Notes under the pieces: model-generated
The model's input: only the letters and a program-made list of their open reading frames with translations
What the model was told of the DNA's origin: nothing
Databases searched by the model: none
Assembly (NCBI GenBank): GCA_025928515.1
Contig: JAICJI010000008.1
Location: 1 to 64,000, forward strand
Direction: 5' to 3'
DNA length: 64,000 nucleotides
Source of the DNA: Thermoleophilia bacterium
GTDB lineage: Bacteria; Actinomycetota; Thermoleophilia; Gaiellales; Gaiellaceae
Made by a program: the position numbers and the translations under genes
In this document: one piece after another, positions 20,401 to 29,337 of the stretch
Numbering within the stretch: the first letter of the stretch is position 1
Layout: every line of letters begins with the position of its first letter

Positions 20401-22080
20401 ATGAGCACGACCCGCAGCATCGGGCGCTTGTCGGAGATCGCGCAGGTCATGGTGCGCCACGGCTTCGGCTACTTCCTCGAGGCGCACAAGCTGAGCGACC
20501 TCCTGCCCGGCCGCTCGTCGGAGGATCGCCTCGCCGGTGTCGCGGCCGAGCACGGCGCTGCCTCGGCCCGAGGCCAGCACCTGCGCGAGCTGCTCGACGA
20601 GCTCGGGCCGACGTTCGTCAAGTTCGGACAGCTCCTCTCCACGCGTCCGGACGTGGTGCCGCCCGACATCGTCGTCGAGCTGCGCGGCCTCCAGGACGAC
20701 GTTCGGCCGTTCCCGTTCGAGCAGGCCGAGCGGGTGATCGAGGATGAGCTCGGGAACACGCTCGAGCGGCTGTTCCTCGACTTCGAGCCGGCGCCGGTCG
20801 CGGCCGCGTCGATCGGCCAGGTGCACCGCGCGACGCTCCCGAACGGACGCCGTGTCGCCGTGAAGGTGCAGCGTCCGGGCGCGCCGCGCCAGATCGAGGC
20901 GGACCTCGGGCTGCTGTACCAGGCAGCGCGGCTCGCGCGCGAGCGCATCCGGGCGCTCGACTTCGTCGACACGCGCCAGCTCGTCGACGAGTTCGCCCGT
21001 TCGATCCGCAAGGAGCTCGACTACCGCCAGGAGGGACGGAACGCCCAGAACTTCCATCGGCACTTCGCCGGCCATCCGCACGTCCATGTGCCGAAGGTCT
21101 ACTGGCAGTACACGCGGCCGCGCGTGCTCACGCTCGAGTGGATCGACGGGATCCAGCTCGCCGACCTCGACCTCGTGGCGACGACGCTCGAGGAGCGGAA
21201 GGAGATCGCGTACCGGATCACCGAAGCGTGGATGACGATGATCTTCCGACACGGCTTCTTCCACGGCGATCCGCACCCGGCGAACATCCTGCTGCCGGCC
21301 GAGGCGGGCACCATCGGCCTGGTCGACTTCGGCGCGGTCGGGACGCTGACCGACGACGACATGTCGAAGCTGACCGGTCTCTTCATCGACGCCGCGAACG
21401 AGAACATCGACCAGTTGCCGCGTCGTCTCGCCGACCTCGGTGTCCGGTATCCGAAGGAGCGGGAGGGCGAGTTCCTCTCCGAGCTGCGCGAGCTCTACTA
21501 CCGCTACTACGGCGCGAGCCTCAGCGAGGTCGACCCGATCCAGATCATTCGCGAGGGCTTCCAGCTCATCTACTCGATGAACCTGCATCTGCCCGCGCGC
21601 TTCCTCCTGCTCGACCGCTCGATCGCGACGCTCGGCTCGGTCGGCGCCGAGCTCTACCCCGACTTCAACGTCTTCGAGGTGGCGCGACCGTACGCGCGCG
21701 ACCTAATGCTCGAGCGGTTCGCGCCCGAGCGGGTCGCGCGGCGTGCGCGGAAGGAGGCCTTCCGCTACGCGCAGGTGCTCGCCGACGCGCCGCACCAGTT
21801 CCACGACTTCATGGAGGAGATCCGTGACGGCCAGATCGAGGTCGGCTTCGTGCACAAGGGCCTCGACGACTTCCTCGACAACATGCAGAAGGTCTTCAAC
21901 CGGCTCGTGATCGCGCTCATCGTCACGGGCGGGCTGATCGGGTCGAGCCTGATCGGGATCTTCGCGAAGGCCGGCCCGCACTTTCTCGGCGTCAACATCA
22001 TCTCGATCATCGGCTTCGTTCTCTCGGGCTTGCTCGGGATCTGGCTGTTGTGGGGCGTGATTCGCTCTGGCCGGCTCTAG
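20401..22080 (+). CDS. ABC1 kinase / UbiB-AarF family protein
   Basis: LGPTFVKFGQLLSTRPDVVP; AAASIGQVHRA; VAVKVQRPG; GFFHGDPHPANI; C-terminal TM pair. Confidence 0.94.
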   Translation: MSTTRSIGRLSEIAQVMVRHGFGYFLEAHKLSDLLPGRSSEDRLAGVAAEHGAASARGQHLRELLDELGPTFVKFGQLLSTRPDVVPPDIVVELRGLQDDVRPFPFEQAERVIEDELGNTLERLFLDFEPAPVAAASIGQVHRATLPNGRRVAVKVQRPGAPRQIEADLGLLYQAARLARERIRALDFVDTRQLVDEFARSIRKELDYRQEGRNAQNFHRHFAGHPHVHVPKVYWQYTRPRVLTLEWIDGIQLADLDLVATTLEERKEIAYRITEAWMTMIFRHGFFHGDPHPANILLPAEAGTIGLVDFGAVGTLTDDDMSKLTGLFIDAANENIDQLPRRLADLGVRYPKEREGEFLSELRELYYRYYGASLSEVDPIQIIREGFQLIYSMNLHLPARFLLLDRSIATLGSVGAELYPDFNVFEVARPYARDLMLERFAPERVARRARKEAFRYAQVLADAPHQFHDFMEEIRDGQIEVGFVHKGLDDFLDNMQKVFNRLVIALIVTGGLIGSSLIGIFAKAGPHFLGVNIISIIGFVLSGLLGIWLLWGVIRSGRL

Positions 22081-22149
22081 CCGCTAAGTCACGCTTTCTC
22101 CGCAAAGGACATCTGGCGGTGCGCCCGTGGTGCGCCTAGCCTCGGTGAG

Positions 22150-22788
22150 ATGACCGCGCTCCTCCTAGCCGAGCCGGAACCGGCTGTCCGCGGCTTCCTC
22201 GAGCGGCAGCTGCGGAACGACGGCTTCGACGTCGTCTCGTGCGAGCGCGCCGCGCAGCTGCCGCGCGCCGCCGATCCCGACGTGCTCCTGCTCGGAGACG
22301 CCGACGCGCTCGACCGCGGCGTCGTGCCGGACTGTCCCGTGATCGTGCTCGGCGGCGCTGATCCGGCGGCGCGGGTTCGCGCGCTCGCCCGCGCGGACGA
22401 CTGCCTGGCACGGCCGTTCGTCTACGAGGAGCTGCTCGCCCGGATCCACGCGCTCCTGCGGCGCTGCCCGCCGCGCTTCGAGCTGACCGAGGTCGGGCCG
22501 CTCGCCATCGACCGCGCCGCGCGGCGCGTGCTCGTGCTCGGGCAGGAGGTCGAGCTGTCGGCGAAGGAGTTCGCGCTGCTCGTGAAGCTCGCGTCCGCTC
22601 CTGATCGCGTCTTCACGCGCGAGCAACTGCTCCGAGACGTCTGGGGATTCCGAACCTACGTCCCGACGCGCACCCTGGAGTCGCACGCATCGCGTGTGCG
22701 GCGCAAGCTCGCGGCCGCGGGCCTTCCCGGCTGGGTCGTGAACGTGTGGGGCGTCGGTTACAAGCTTCGGCACATCCCGGCCGGCTGA
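22150..22788 (+). CDS. atypical OmpR-family regulator with degenerate receiver domain
   Basis: Intact winged helix (LSAKEFALLVKLA...VWGVGYKLR) but receiver lacks the acidic pair, phospho-Asp (DVLLLGDAD) and Lys (LARPF). Confidence 0.85.
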   Translation: MTALLLAEPEPAVRGFLERQLRNDGFDVVSCERAAQLPRAADPDVLLLGDADALDRGVVPDCPVIVLGGADPAARVRALARADDCLARPFVYEELLARIHALLRRCPPRFELTEVGPLAIDRAARRVLVLGQEVELSAKEFALLVKLASAPDRVFTREQLLRDVWGFRTYVPTRTLESHASRVRRKLAAAGLPGWVVNVWGVGYKLRHIPAG

Positions 22789-22879
22789 AGCCGTACCTCT
22801 TGCGGGTTATGCGGATGTCGCCCACGATGATCGATAAGACGACGCATACGACCGACTCTGCGGCGGAGGAGGCAGTGGG

Positions 22880-23113
22880 ATGACCACGCAGACCCTGAAC
22901 TACCGCCGAGAGCGACTCGCACGCGGGTGGCTCGATCTCTACGAGGACGCCGAAACCGGGGCGTGGGGGCTCGCCTGGGGCCCGGACTTCGGCGAGCCCG
23001 ACTGGCCGGGGCACACATACGCGCCACACGACGAGGATTTGCCGAGCGACTACCCCGATCCGACTGATGTCGAAGCACTCGTCGAATGGGGGCGGAAGCA
23101 CTTCGGCCCCTGA
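22880..23113 (+). CDS. hypothetical acidic small protein
   Basis: 77 aa, GGAGGAGG SD-like upstream of the ATG. Confidence 0.55.
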   Translation: MTTQTLNYRRERLARGWLDLYEDAETGAWGLAWGPDFGEPDWPGHTYAPHDEDLPSDYPDPTDVEALVEWGRKHFGP

Positions 23114-23133
23114 CGCTCGGCGCGGACGCGCGT

Positions 23134-23343
23134 CTAGTGGAAGTGGCCCCAGCGGGTCGCGAACACGAGGAGCACGAAGCCGCCGCCGATCAGCAGGCCG
23201 CCGATGAACTGTCCGGCGCGCCTGGCCAGCGGCATCAGCGCGCCGAGCAGGAGCGCCAGCCCGCCGACGGCTCCGAGCGCTTCTCCGAGCTCGGCCAGCC
23301 GGATCCCCGTGTGGTGCTTGATGACGAGCTCGAGCAGAGTCAT
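23134..23343 (-). CDS. small membrane protein (69 aa)
   Basis: MTLLELVIKHHTGIRLAELGEALGAVGGLALLLGALMPLARRAGQFIGGLLIGGGFVLLVFATRWGHFH. Confidence 0.6.
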   Translation of the reverse strand: MTLLELVIKHHTGIRLAELGEALGAVGGLALLLGALMPLARRAGQFIGGLLIGGGFVLLVFATRWGHFH

Positions 23344-23378
23344 GCCGCAATGATCGAGGCGGCCTCGGACGTTGCCCG

Positions 23379-23945
23379 CTAGAGCAGCGCACCCTCGAGC
23401 CGCAGCAGCCACTCCTTGCGGTCGAGCCCGCCGCCGTACCCGGTCAGGCTGCCGTTCGCTCCCACGACGCGGTGGCAGGGGAGGACAATCGGCAAAGGGT
23501 TCCGGTTCATGACCGTGCCGACGGCGCGCGCAGCGCGCGGAGCGCCGACCTGGGCAGCGAGCGCGCCGTACGTCGTCGTGTGCCCGTACTCCACCCGGTT
23601 CAGCTCCGCGAGGACGCGCCGGTGGAACTCCGGCGTCGCGCGGAGGTCGAACTCGAGGTCGAAAGCCTGCCGGCGGCCCTCGAAGTATTCGTCCAGCTCG
23701 CCGCGGGCACGGTCGAGCGCCTTCGGCGCGCGCAGGACGCGCGGCCCGAACTGGCGGGCCAGCCGCTCGAGCTCCGCCTCGGGCTCCGGATCGAAGCCGA
23801 TCCGGCAGAGCCCGCGCTCCGAGACGCCGACGAGCAGCGGCCCGACGGGCGTGTCGTCGAGCACGTCGTACGCCACGTCGAGCTCGCCGGACACGACGGC
23901 GGCCGCGCGGAAGCGCTCGTCGAGAACCGTGGGGACTCCAGTCAT
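23379..23945 (-). CDS. ogt: methylated-DNA--[protein]-cysteine S-methyltransferase
   Basis: PIVLPCHRVVGANGSLTGYGGGLDRKEWLLRLEG. Confidence 0.95.
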   Translation of the reverse strand: MTGVPTVLDERFRAAAVVSGELDVAYDVLDDTPVGPLLVGVSERGLCRIGFDPEPEAELERLARQFGPRVLRAPKALDRARGELDEYFEGRRQAFDLEFDLRATPEFHRRVLAELNRVEYGHTTTYGALAAQVGAPRAARAVGTVMNRNPLPIVLPCHRVVGANGSLTGYGGGLDRKEWLLRLEGALL

Positions 23946-24403
23946 CGCTGCTCCTTCTCCTTTCGCAGCCGCCGCACTCCGGCGGAAGCCGCCTGGCGCG
24001 CCGCCAGTTCGTTCGAGCCAAGGACGGCGCCGATCGCGTCGTAGTCGAGGTCGTAGCCGTAGCGAAGAACGACCGCCGCGCGTTCCTTCGGCGGCAGCCC
24101 GTCGGTCAGCGGGGCGAGCTCCTCGAGAGCCGGGCGCTCGTCCTCTTCGCCCGGCTCGACCGCGAGCTCGGCGGTGGGACGGTCGCGTCGCGCGGCGTCG
24201 ACGAGCGCATTCGTCGCGATCGTCAGCACCCAGGCACGCAGGTGCTCGCCGTGCTCGAGCCGCCCGTAGGCGCGCAGCGCGCGCAGGAACGTCTCCTGGA
24301 AGAGGTCGTCGGCCCTGTCGCGGCCCGCGCGCCGGCGCAGGACCGCCAGCACCTCGTCCTTGTGGGCTTCGTAGAACCGCTCGAAGGGAGGGATGCCGCT
24401 CAC
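23942..24403 (-). CDS. ECF-type RNA polymerase sigma factor
   Basis: ADDLFQETFLRALRAY region 2; LPPKERAAVVLRYGYDLDYDAIGAVLGSNELAARQ region 4. Confidence 0.9.
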   Translation of the reverse strand: MSGIPPFERFYEAHKDEVLAVLRRRAGRDRADDLFQETFLRALRAYGRLEHGEHLRAWVLTIATNALVDAARRDRPTAELAVEPGEEDERPALEELAPLTDGLPPKERAAVVLRYGYDLDYDAIGAVLGSNELAARQAASAGVRRLRKEKEQR

Positions 24404-24441
24404 CGTCCAATGAAACGTAGTCGGGGTTCAAGATGTGAGAT

Positions 24442-25272
24442 GTGCAGCTCGCCGTCGTAGGACATGTGGAGTGGGTCGAGTTCGCCCGCGTGGAGCGCGC
24501 GCCGGCGACGGGGGAGATCGTGCACGCACTCGAGACCTGGGAGGAGCCTGCCGGGGGCGGTGCGGTCGCCGCAGTCCAGCTCGCCAACCTCGGTGTCTCT
24601 TGCCTCTTCTTCACCGCGCTCGCCGACGACGAACTCGGCCGGCGCGCGCGTGAGGAGCTCGAGGCGCACGGCGTCACCGTGCACGCCGGCCATGCGCCCG
24701 CACCGCAGCGCCGCGCGCTCACGCACATCGACGAGGACGGCGAGCGGACGATCACCGTGCTCGGCGACAAGCTTCTCCCCTCGGGCGAGGACGGGTCGCT
24801 GCCGTGGGAGGAGCTCCGGCGGTGCAATGCCGTCTACTTCGTGAGCGGGGACGTCTCGGCCGCAAACGCCGCGCGCCACTGCTCGGTGCTCGTCGCCACC
24901 TCCCGCGAGCTGGCGACGCTTCGCCGCGCCGACGTCCAGGTGGACGTGCTCGTCGGTAGCGGCGAGGACGCGGCCGAGCGTTTCGAGGCCGGCGAGCTCG
25001 ACCCCTCGCCGCAGCTCGTCGTGACCACGGCCGGCCCGCTCGGCGGTTGGATCAGACCGGGCGGTCCGTTCCGCGCGGCGCCGCTCCCCGGGCCGGTGTC
25101 GGACGCGTACGGCTGCGGCGACTGCTTCGCCGCGGGGCTCACCTACGGGCTCGCGCTCGGCAGGCCGGTGGACGAGGCGGTCGCCCTCGGCGCGCTATGC
25201 GGCGCCGCGGTCCTCACGGGCCGGGGTGCGTACGGGCACCAGCTCACGGCCGACGATGTACACGCAGGTTGA
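24442..25272 (+). CDS. PfkB-family carbohydrate kinase
   Basis: PGPVSDAYGCGDCFAAGLTYGLALG PfkB signature. Confidence 0.9.
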   Translation: MQLAVVGHVEWVEFARVERAPATGEIVHALETWEEPAGGGAVAAVQLANLGVSCLFFTALADDELGRRAREELEAHGVTVHAGHAPAPQRRALTHIDEDGERTITVLGDKLLPSGEDGSLPWEELRRCNAVYFVSGDVSAANAARHCSVLVATSRELATLRRADVQVDVLVGSGEDAAERFEAGELDPSPQLVVTTAGPLGGWIRPGGPFRAAPLPGPVSDAYGCGDCFAAGLTYGLALGRPVDEAVALGALCGAAVLTGRGAYGHQLTADDVHAG

Positions 25273-25291
25273 GGAGCGATAGGGTCTTTCC

Positions 25292-25765
25292 ATGAGCCAG
25301 GTCGCTGCACGTTCAGCCGCCGAGGCGATGCTCGCAGAGCCTTCCGATCAGTCGGCGCACGACTGGCTGGTCGCGCTCGAAGAGGTGCCGCTGTTCACGG
25401 GCCTGTCGAAGCGCCACCTCCGGCGAGTCGCCAAGCTCGCCCACGTGAGGCGCTTCGCATCAGGTGCCACGCTGGCGCGCGCGGGCGACTCGGGCAGATC
25501 GTTCTTCGTGCTGCTCGACGGAACCGCAAAGGTCGTCCGCAGCGGCGGGCGGCCACGTCGCCTCGGGATGGGCGACTATTTCGGCGAGATGGCCCTGCTC
25601 GACGGCGCTCCGCGCTCGGCCGACGTCGTCGCCGAAACCGACGTGCTCGCCCTGATGGTCGACCGCAGCGGCTTCACGAAGCTGCTCAGCGCAGAGCCGA
25701 CGCTTGCGCACGCGCTACTGCGGACGCTCGCCACCCGTCTGCGCACCGCCGAGACGAGCGTCTAG
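25292..25765 (+). CDS. stand-alone cyclic nucleotide-binding domain protein
   Basis: EEVPLFTGLSKRHLRRVAKLA...GDYFGEMALLDGAPRSADVVAETDV; TAGGGT 6 nt upstream of the ATG. Confidence 0.87.
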   Translation: MSQVAARSAAEAMLAEPSDQSAHDWLVALEEVPLFTGLSKRHLRRVAKLAHVRRFASGATLARAGDSGRSFFVLLDGTAKVVRSGGRPRRLGMGDYFGEMALLDGAPRSADVVAETDVLALMVDRSGFTKLLSAEPTLAHALLRTLATRLRTAETSV

Positions 25766-25819
25766 GCCACTTCGTGTCCGATGGGGCGCGCGTCGGCGTG
25801 GTCCAATTGCTATGGACTT

Positions 25820-25853
25820 GTGGAGTAAAGTGGTTTATAGTGGGGCACAGTGG
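25820..25853 (+). promoter_or_regulatory. putative MraZ operator: four GTGG boxes at exact 10-nt spacing
   Basis: GTGGAGTAAA GTGGTTTATA GTGGGGCACA GTGG at 25820, 25830, 25840, 25850; overlaps a TATAGT -10-like hexamer (25836-25841). Confidence 0.75.
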
Positions 25854-25873
25854 TGAGTTAGGGAGAGCCCCAA

Positions 25874-26308
25874 ATGCTCCTAGGCGAATACGAGCACACG
25901 ATCGATGACAAGAACCGTCTCACGCTCCCGGCCAAGTTTCGCCGGGCGTTCGAGGACGGCATCGTCGTGACGCGCGGCTTCGACGGCTGCGTCTACGCGT
26001 GGACGCCCGAGGGCTGGGAGAACTACCGCGACTCGACTCTCACCACGCTGCACCCTCTGAGCCAGCAGGGCCGGCGGATGCAGCGTCACTTCTTCTCCGG
26101 CGCCAGCGAGACGGCGCCCGACAAACAGGGGCGGGTGAACATCCCGCCCGCACTGCTCGCGCACGCGAATCTCGGCCGCGACGTCGTCGTCGCCGGGGTC
26201 AACGACCACCTCGAGATCTGGGATCGCGCCGCCTGGAAGCGCGAGCTCGCCGAGGTCGAAGGGAGTGCTGAGGATGTTGCCGAACGTCTTGCAGCCCAGG
26301 GAAGCTGA
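25874..26308 (+). CDS. mraZ: division/cell wall cluster transcriptional regulator MraZ
   Basis: MLLGEYEHTIDDKNRLTLPAKFRRAF; KQGRVNIPPALLAHANL. Confidence 0.96.
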   Translation: MLLGEYEHTIDDKNRLTLPAKFRRAFEDGIVVTRGFDGCVYAWTPEGWENYRDSTLTTLHPLSQQGRRMQRHFFSGASETAPDKQGRVNIPPALLAHANLGRDVVVAGVNDHLEIWDRAAWKRELAEVEGSAEDVAERLAAQGS

Positions 26309-27242
26309 CCACGTTCCCGTCCTCGCCGAGGAGGTGCGGGCGGCCCTCGCCGTGCAGCCGGGCGAGACCGTCGTCGACGCGACCTTCGGCGCCGGCGGGC
26401 ACGCCACGATCCTCGCCGCCGACCTGTGCGGCAAGGGAAAGCTGATCGCGATCGACCGCGATCCGACCGCGCGGACGTACTTCGAGCAGGTCGCGAAGCG
26501 CACGACGGTCAACGCGCGGCTGCTGCGGGGCGATTTCGGCGTCGTCCTGCCGCAGCTCGCGGGGAACGGCGTTCAGGCCGACGCGATCCTCCTCGATCTC
26601 GGCGTGTCGTCGATGCAGCTCGACCGGCCGGAGCGGGGCTTCTCGTACGCCGCCGACGCACCGCTCGACATGCGGATGGATCCGACGCAGGACGTCAGCG
26701 CATGCGACGTCGTCAACTCGTGGAGCGAGCGTGAGCTCATCACGATCTTCCGCAGCTACGGCGAGGAGCGCTACGCGAAGCAGATCGCACGGGCCATCGT
26801 CCGCCGCCGGCGTGAGCAGCCGTTCGAGCGCACCGGCGAGCTCGTGGACACGATCAAGGCCTCGATCCCGGCCCCGGCGCGCTTCGGCGACGGGCATCCG
26901 GCGAAGCGCGTGTTCCAGGCGTTGCGGATCGCCGTCAACGACGAGCTCGACTCCCTCGCCGTGGCACTGCCGGCTGCGCTCGAGATGCTGCGGCCGGGGG
27001 GCCGCCTCGCCGTCATCTCCTTCCACTCGCTCGAGGACCGGATCGTGAAGCGGTTCCTCCGCGAGCGCGAGCGCGGTTGCACCTGCCCGCCCGACTTCCC
27101 GGTCTGCGTGTGCGGCCACGAGCCCGAGCTCCGGGCATTGCAGCGAAGGCCGGTCCGCGCGGGCCAGGCCGAGGTTGCCGCGAATCCGCGCTCCGCGTCG
27201 GCCCGCCTGCGCGCCGCCGTCAAGACCGGCGGGGAGGACTGA
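26274..27242 (+). CDS. rsmH: 16S rRNA (cytosine1402-N4)-methyltransferase
   Basis: HVPVLAEEV; VDATFGAGGHA; LLDLGVSSMQLD; ISFHSLEDRIVKRF. Confidence 0.95.
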   Translation: MLPNVLQPREADHVPVLAEEVRAALAVQPGETVVDATFGAGGHATILAADLCGKGKLIAIDRDPTARTYFEQVAKRTTVNARLLRGDFGVVLPQLAGNGVQADAILLDLGVSSMQLDRPERGFSYAADAPLDMRMDPTQDVSACDVVNSWSERELITIFRSYGEERYAKQIARAIVRRRREQPFERTGELVDTIKASIPAPARFGDGHPAKRVFQALRIAVNDELDSLAVALPAALEMLRPGGRLAVISFHSLEDRIVKRFLRERERGCTCPPDFPVCVCGHEPELRALQRRPVRAGQAEVAANPRSASARLRAAVKTGGED

Positions 27243-27661
27243 TGGCGGCGATCGACTGGTTCGCGCAGGCCGAGGTGGCAGAGCCTGTTCCCGCGCGGCG
27301 GCGACCGGCACGGAAGCCGGCGCAGCGCCCGGCCGCTCGACGGCGTCCGGCGGGGAACGTACGCTCGCGGCGCGAGCCCACACAACGCCGCGTCCGCGCT
27401 CACATCGTCTGGATGATCCTCTTCGCGCTCCTCCTCTCGGGTGTCGTCGCCGTGAACGTCGCGGTGTTGCGGGCGCACGTCGCCGTCGCACAGCTCGACC
27501 AGCAGCGCGAGAAGCTCGAGGCACGGAACCAGGCGCTCCAGTCCGAGGTCTCCGCCGCCAGCTCGGCACCGCGGATCGAGCGTGCGGCGCGCCGTCTCGG
27601 GCTCGTGCAGGTCTCTTCGGGGAACACGACGTATCTCGACCTCGGGTCGGGCGGCCGTTGA
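27242..27661 (+). CDS. ftsL: FtsL-like cell division protein
   Basis: Single TM plus coiled coil (VAQLDQQREKLEARNQALQSEV) between rsmH and ftsI; ATGA overlap. Confidence 0.75.
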   Translation: MAAIDWFAQAEVAEPVPARRRPARKPAQRPAARRRPAGNVRSRREPTQRRVRAHIVWMILFALLLSGVVAVNVAVLRAHVAVAQLDQQREKLEARNQALQSEVSAASSAPRIERAARRLGLVQVSSGNTTYLDLGSGGR

Positions 27662-29337
27662 AGACGCGGGTCGTCAACTCGCGGCTCCGCCTTCTCCTCC
27701 TCGGCATCCTTCTCACCTTCGCGGCCCTCGGCGTGCGGGTCGCCTGGCTCCAGACGGTGCGCGCGTCGTCGCTCGCCAGGCTCGCGCAGAGGCAGGCGAA
27801 GTTCGATCTCGCGATTCCGGCCAGCCGTGGGACGATCTACGACCGGCTCGGCACGCCGCTCGCCATCGGTGAGCAGGCGACCGACGTCATCGCCGACCCG
27901 ATGCAGATCGCCGATCCCCGTCGCGAGGCCCGCGTCGCGGCCGGCGTGCTCGGCCTTCGTTATCGCAAGGTGTATCCGAAGCTCGCCGACCGGAGCCGCG
28001 GGTTCGTCTACGTGGAGCGGAAAGCGTCACCCAGGCTCGCCGCTCTCCTCTCGAAGCGGAATCTGACGGGCTTCACGTTCCAGTCCAACGAGAAGCGCGT
28101 CTACCCGCAGGGCACGGTCGCAGCGCCGGTGCTGGGCTACGCCGGCGTCGACAACACGGGCCTCGCGGGGCTCGAGCTCGAGCTGAACAGGGAGCTCAGC
28201 GGCAGGCGCGGTGCCGAGACGGTGGTGCGCGACGCGACCGGGCAGGCGGTGGACACGATTCAGGAGCGTCCCGCGCGGGACGGCAGCAACGTCTTCCTTA
28301 CGCTCGACAGCCACATCCAGGCGAACGCCGAGCAGGTGCTCGAGCGGACGGTGCAGCAGTGGCATGCGAAGGACGCGACGGCGATCGTCCTCGACCCGCA
28401 TACGGGCGCGATCCTCGCGATGGCTCAGGAGCCCGGGTTCGATGCGAACGCGTATCCGGCGGCGACTCGGAACCTCCAGATCGACCACGCCGTGGGCGAC
28501 GTCTTCGAGCCGGGCTCGGTGTTCAAGGTCGTGACGGTCGGCGGCGCGCTGTCGGAGCACAAGATCACGCCGCAAACGCGGTTCACGCTGCCGTACTCGA
28601 TCCACGTCGCAGACCGCATCGTCCACGACGCCGAGATCCGGCCGACCGAGCGGATGAGCGTCGCGCAGATCCTCCAGCGCTCGTCGAACGTCGGCGCAAT
28701 CACCATCGCAGAGCGCTATCTCGGCGAGAGCGGCCTCAAGCACTGGATGAGACGTTTCGGCTTCGGACGGCTGACGGGGATCGACCTGCCCGGCGAGAGC
28801 GCCGGCATCTTCCCGCCGTACTGGTCGGGATCGACGATCGGGAACGTCCCGATCGGCCAGGGCGTCTCGGTCACGTCCGTCCAGCTCGCCTCCGCCTACG
28901 CGGCCATCGCGAACGGCGGCCAGTGGGTGCAGCCGCACCTCGTCGACCACGTCTTCGGCCAGGTGCCCCCGCGGCCGCGGAGGCGGAGGATCCTCGCTCC
29001 GAATGTCGACCGCCAGCTTCGGACGATGCTGAAGGGCGTCGTCTCGGACCAGGGAACGGCCGAGCTCGCCGCCATCCCCGGCTACACGGTCGCCGGCAAG
29101 ACCGGGACGGCGCAGAAGCCGGGGCCGAACGGCTACATCTCTGGTGCCTACGTGGCGACCTTCGTCGGGATGGTGCCGGCGTCGAGCCCGCGGCTCGTCG
29201 TGCTCGTGAGCGTGGACGAGCCGCACGGCCAGATCTACGGCGGCACGGTGGCGGCGCCCGCGTTCGAGCAGATCGCCTCCTTCGACCTCCAGTACCTCGA
29301 GGTACCGCCGGACCTGCGGATCGGGGCGCGCGGCTAG
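27658..29337 (+). CDS. ftsI: peptidoglycan transpeptidase FtsI / PBP2-type
   Basis: SRGTIYDRLG; EPGSVFKV (SxxK), SSN, KTGTA motifs; TTG start overlapping the ftsL stop. Confidence 0.95.
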   Translation: MKTRVVNSRLRLLLLGILLTFAALGVRVAWLQTVRASSLARLAQRQAKFDLAIPASRGTIYDRLGTPLAIGEQATDVIADPMQIADPRREARVAAGVLGLRYRKVYPKLADRSRGFVYVERKASPRLAALLSKRNLTGFTFQSNEKRVYPQGTVAAPVLGYAGVDNTGLAGLELELNRELSGRRGAETVVRDATGQAVDTIQERPARDGSNVFLTLDSHIQANAEQVLERTVQQWHAKDATAIVLDPHTGAILAMAQEPGFDANAYPAATRNLQIDHAVGDVFEPGSVFKVVTVGGALSEHKITPQTRFTLPYSIHVADRIVHDAEIRPTERMSVAQILQRSSNVGAITIAERYLGESGLKHWMRRFGFGRLTGIDLPGESAGIFPPYWSGSTIGNVPIGQGVSVTSVQLASAYAAIANGGQWVQPHLVDHVFGQVPPRPRRRRILAPNVDRQLRTMLKGVVSDQGTAELAAIPGYTVAGKTGTAQKPGPNGYISGAYVATFVGMVPASSPRLVVLVSVDEPHGQIYGGTVAAPAFEQIASFDLQYLEVPPDLRIGARG

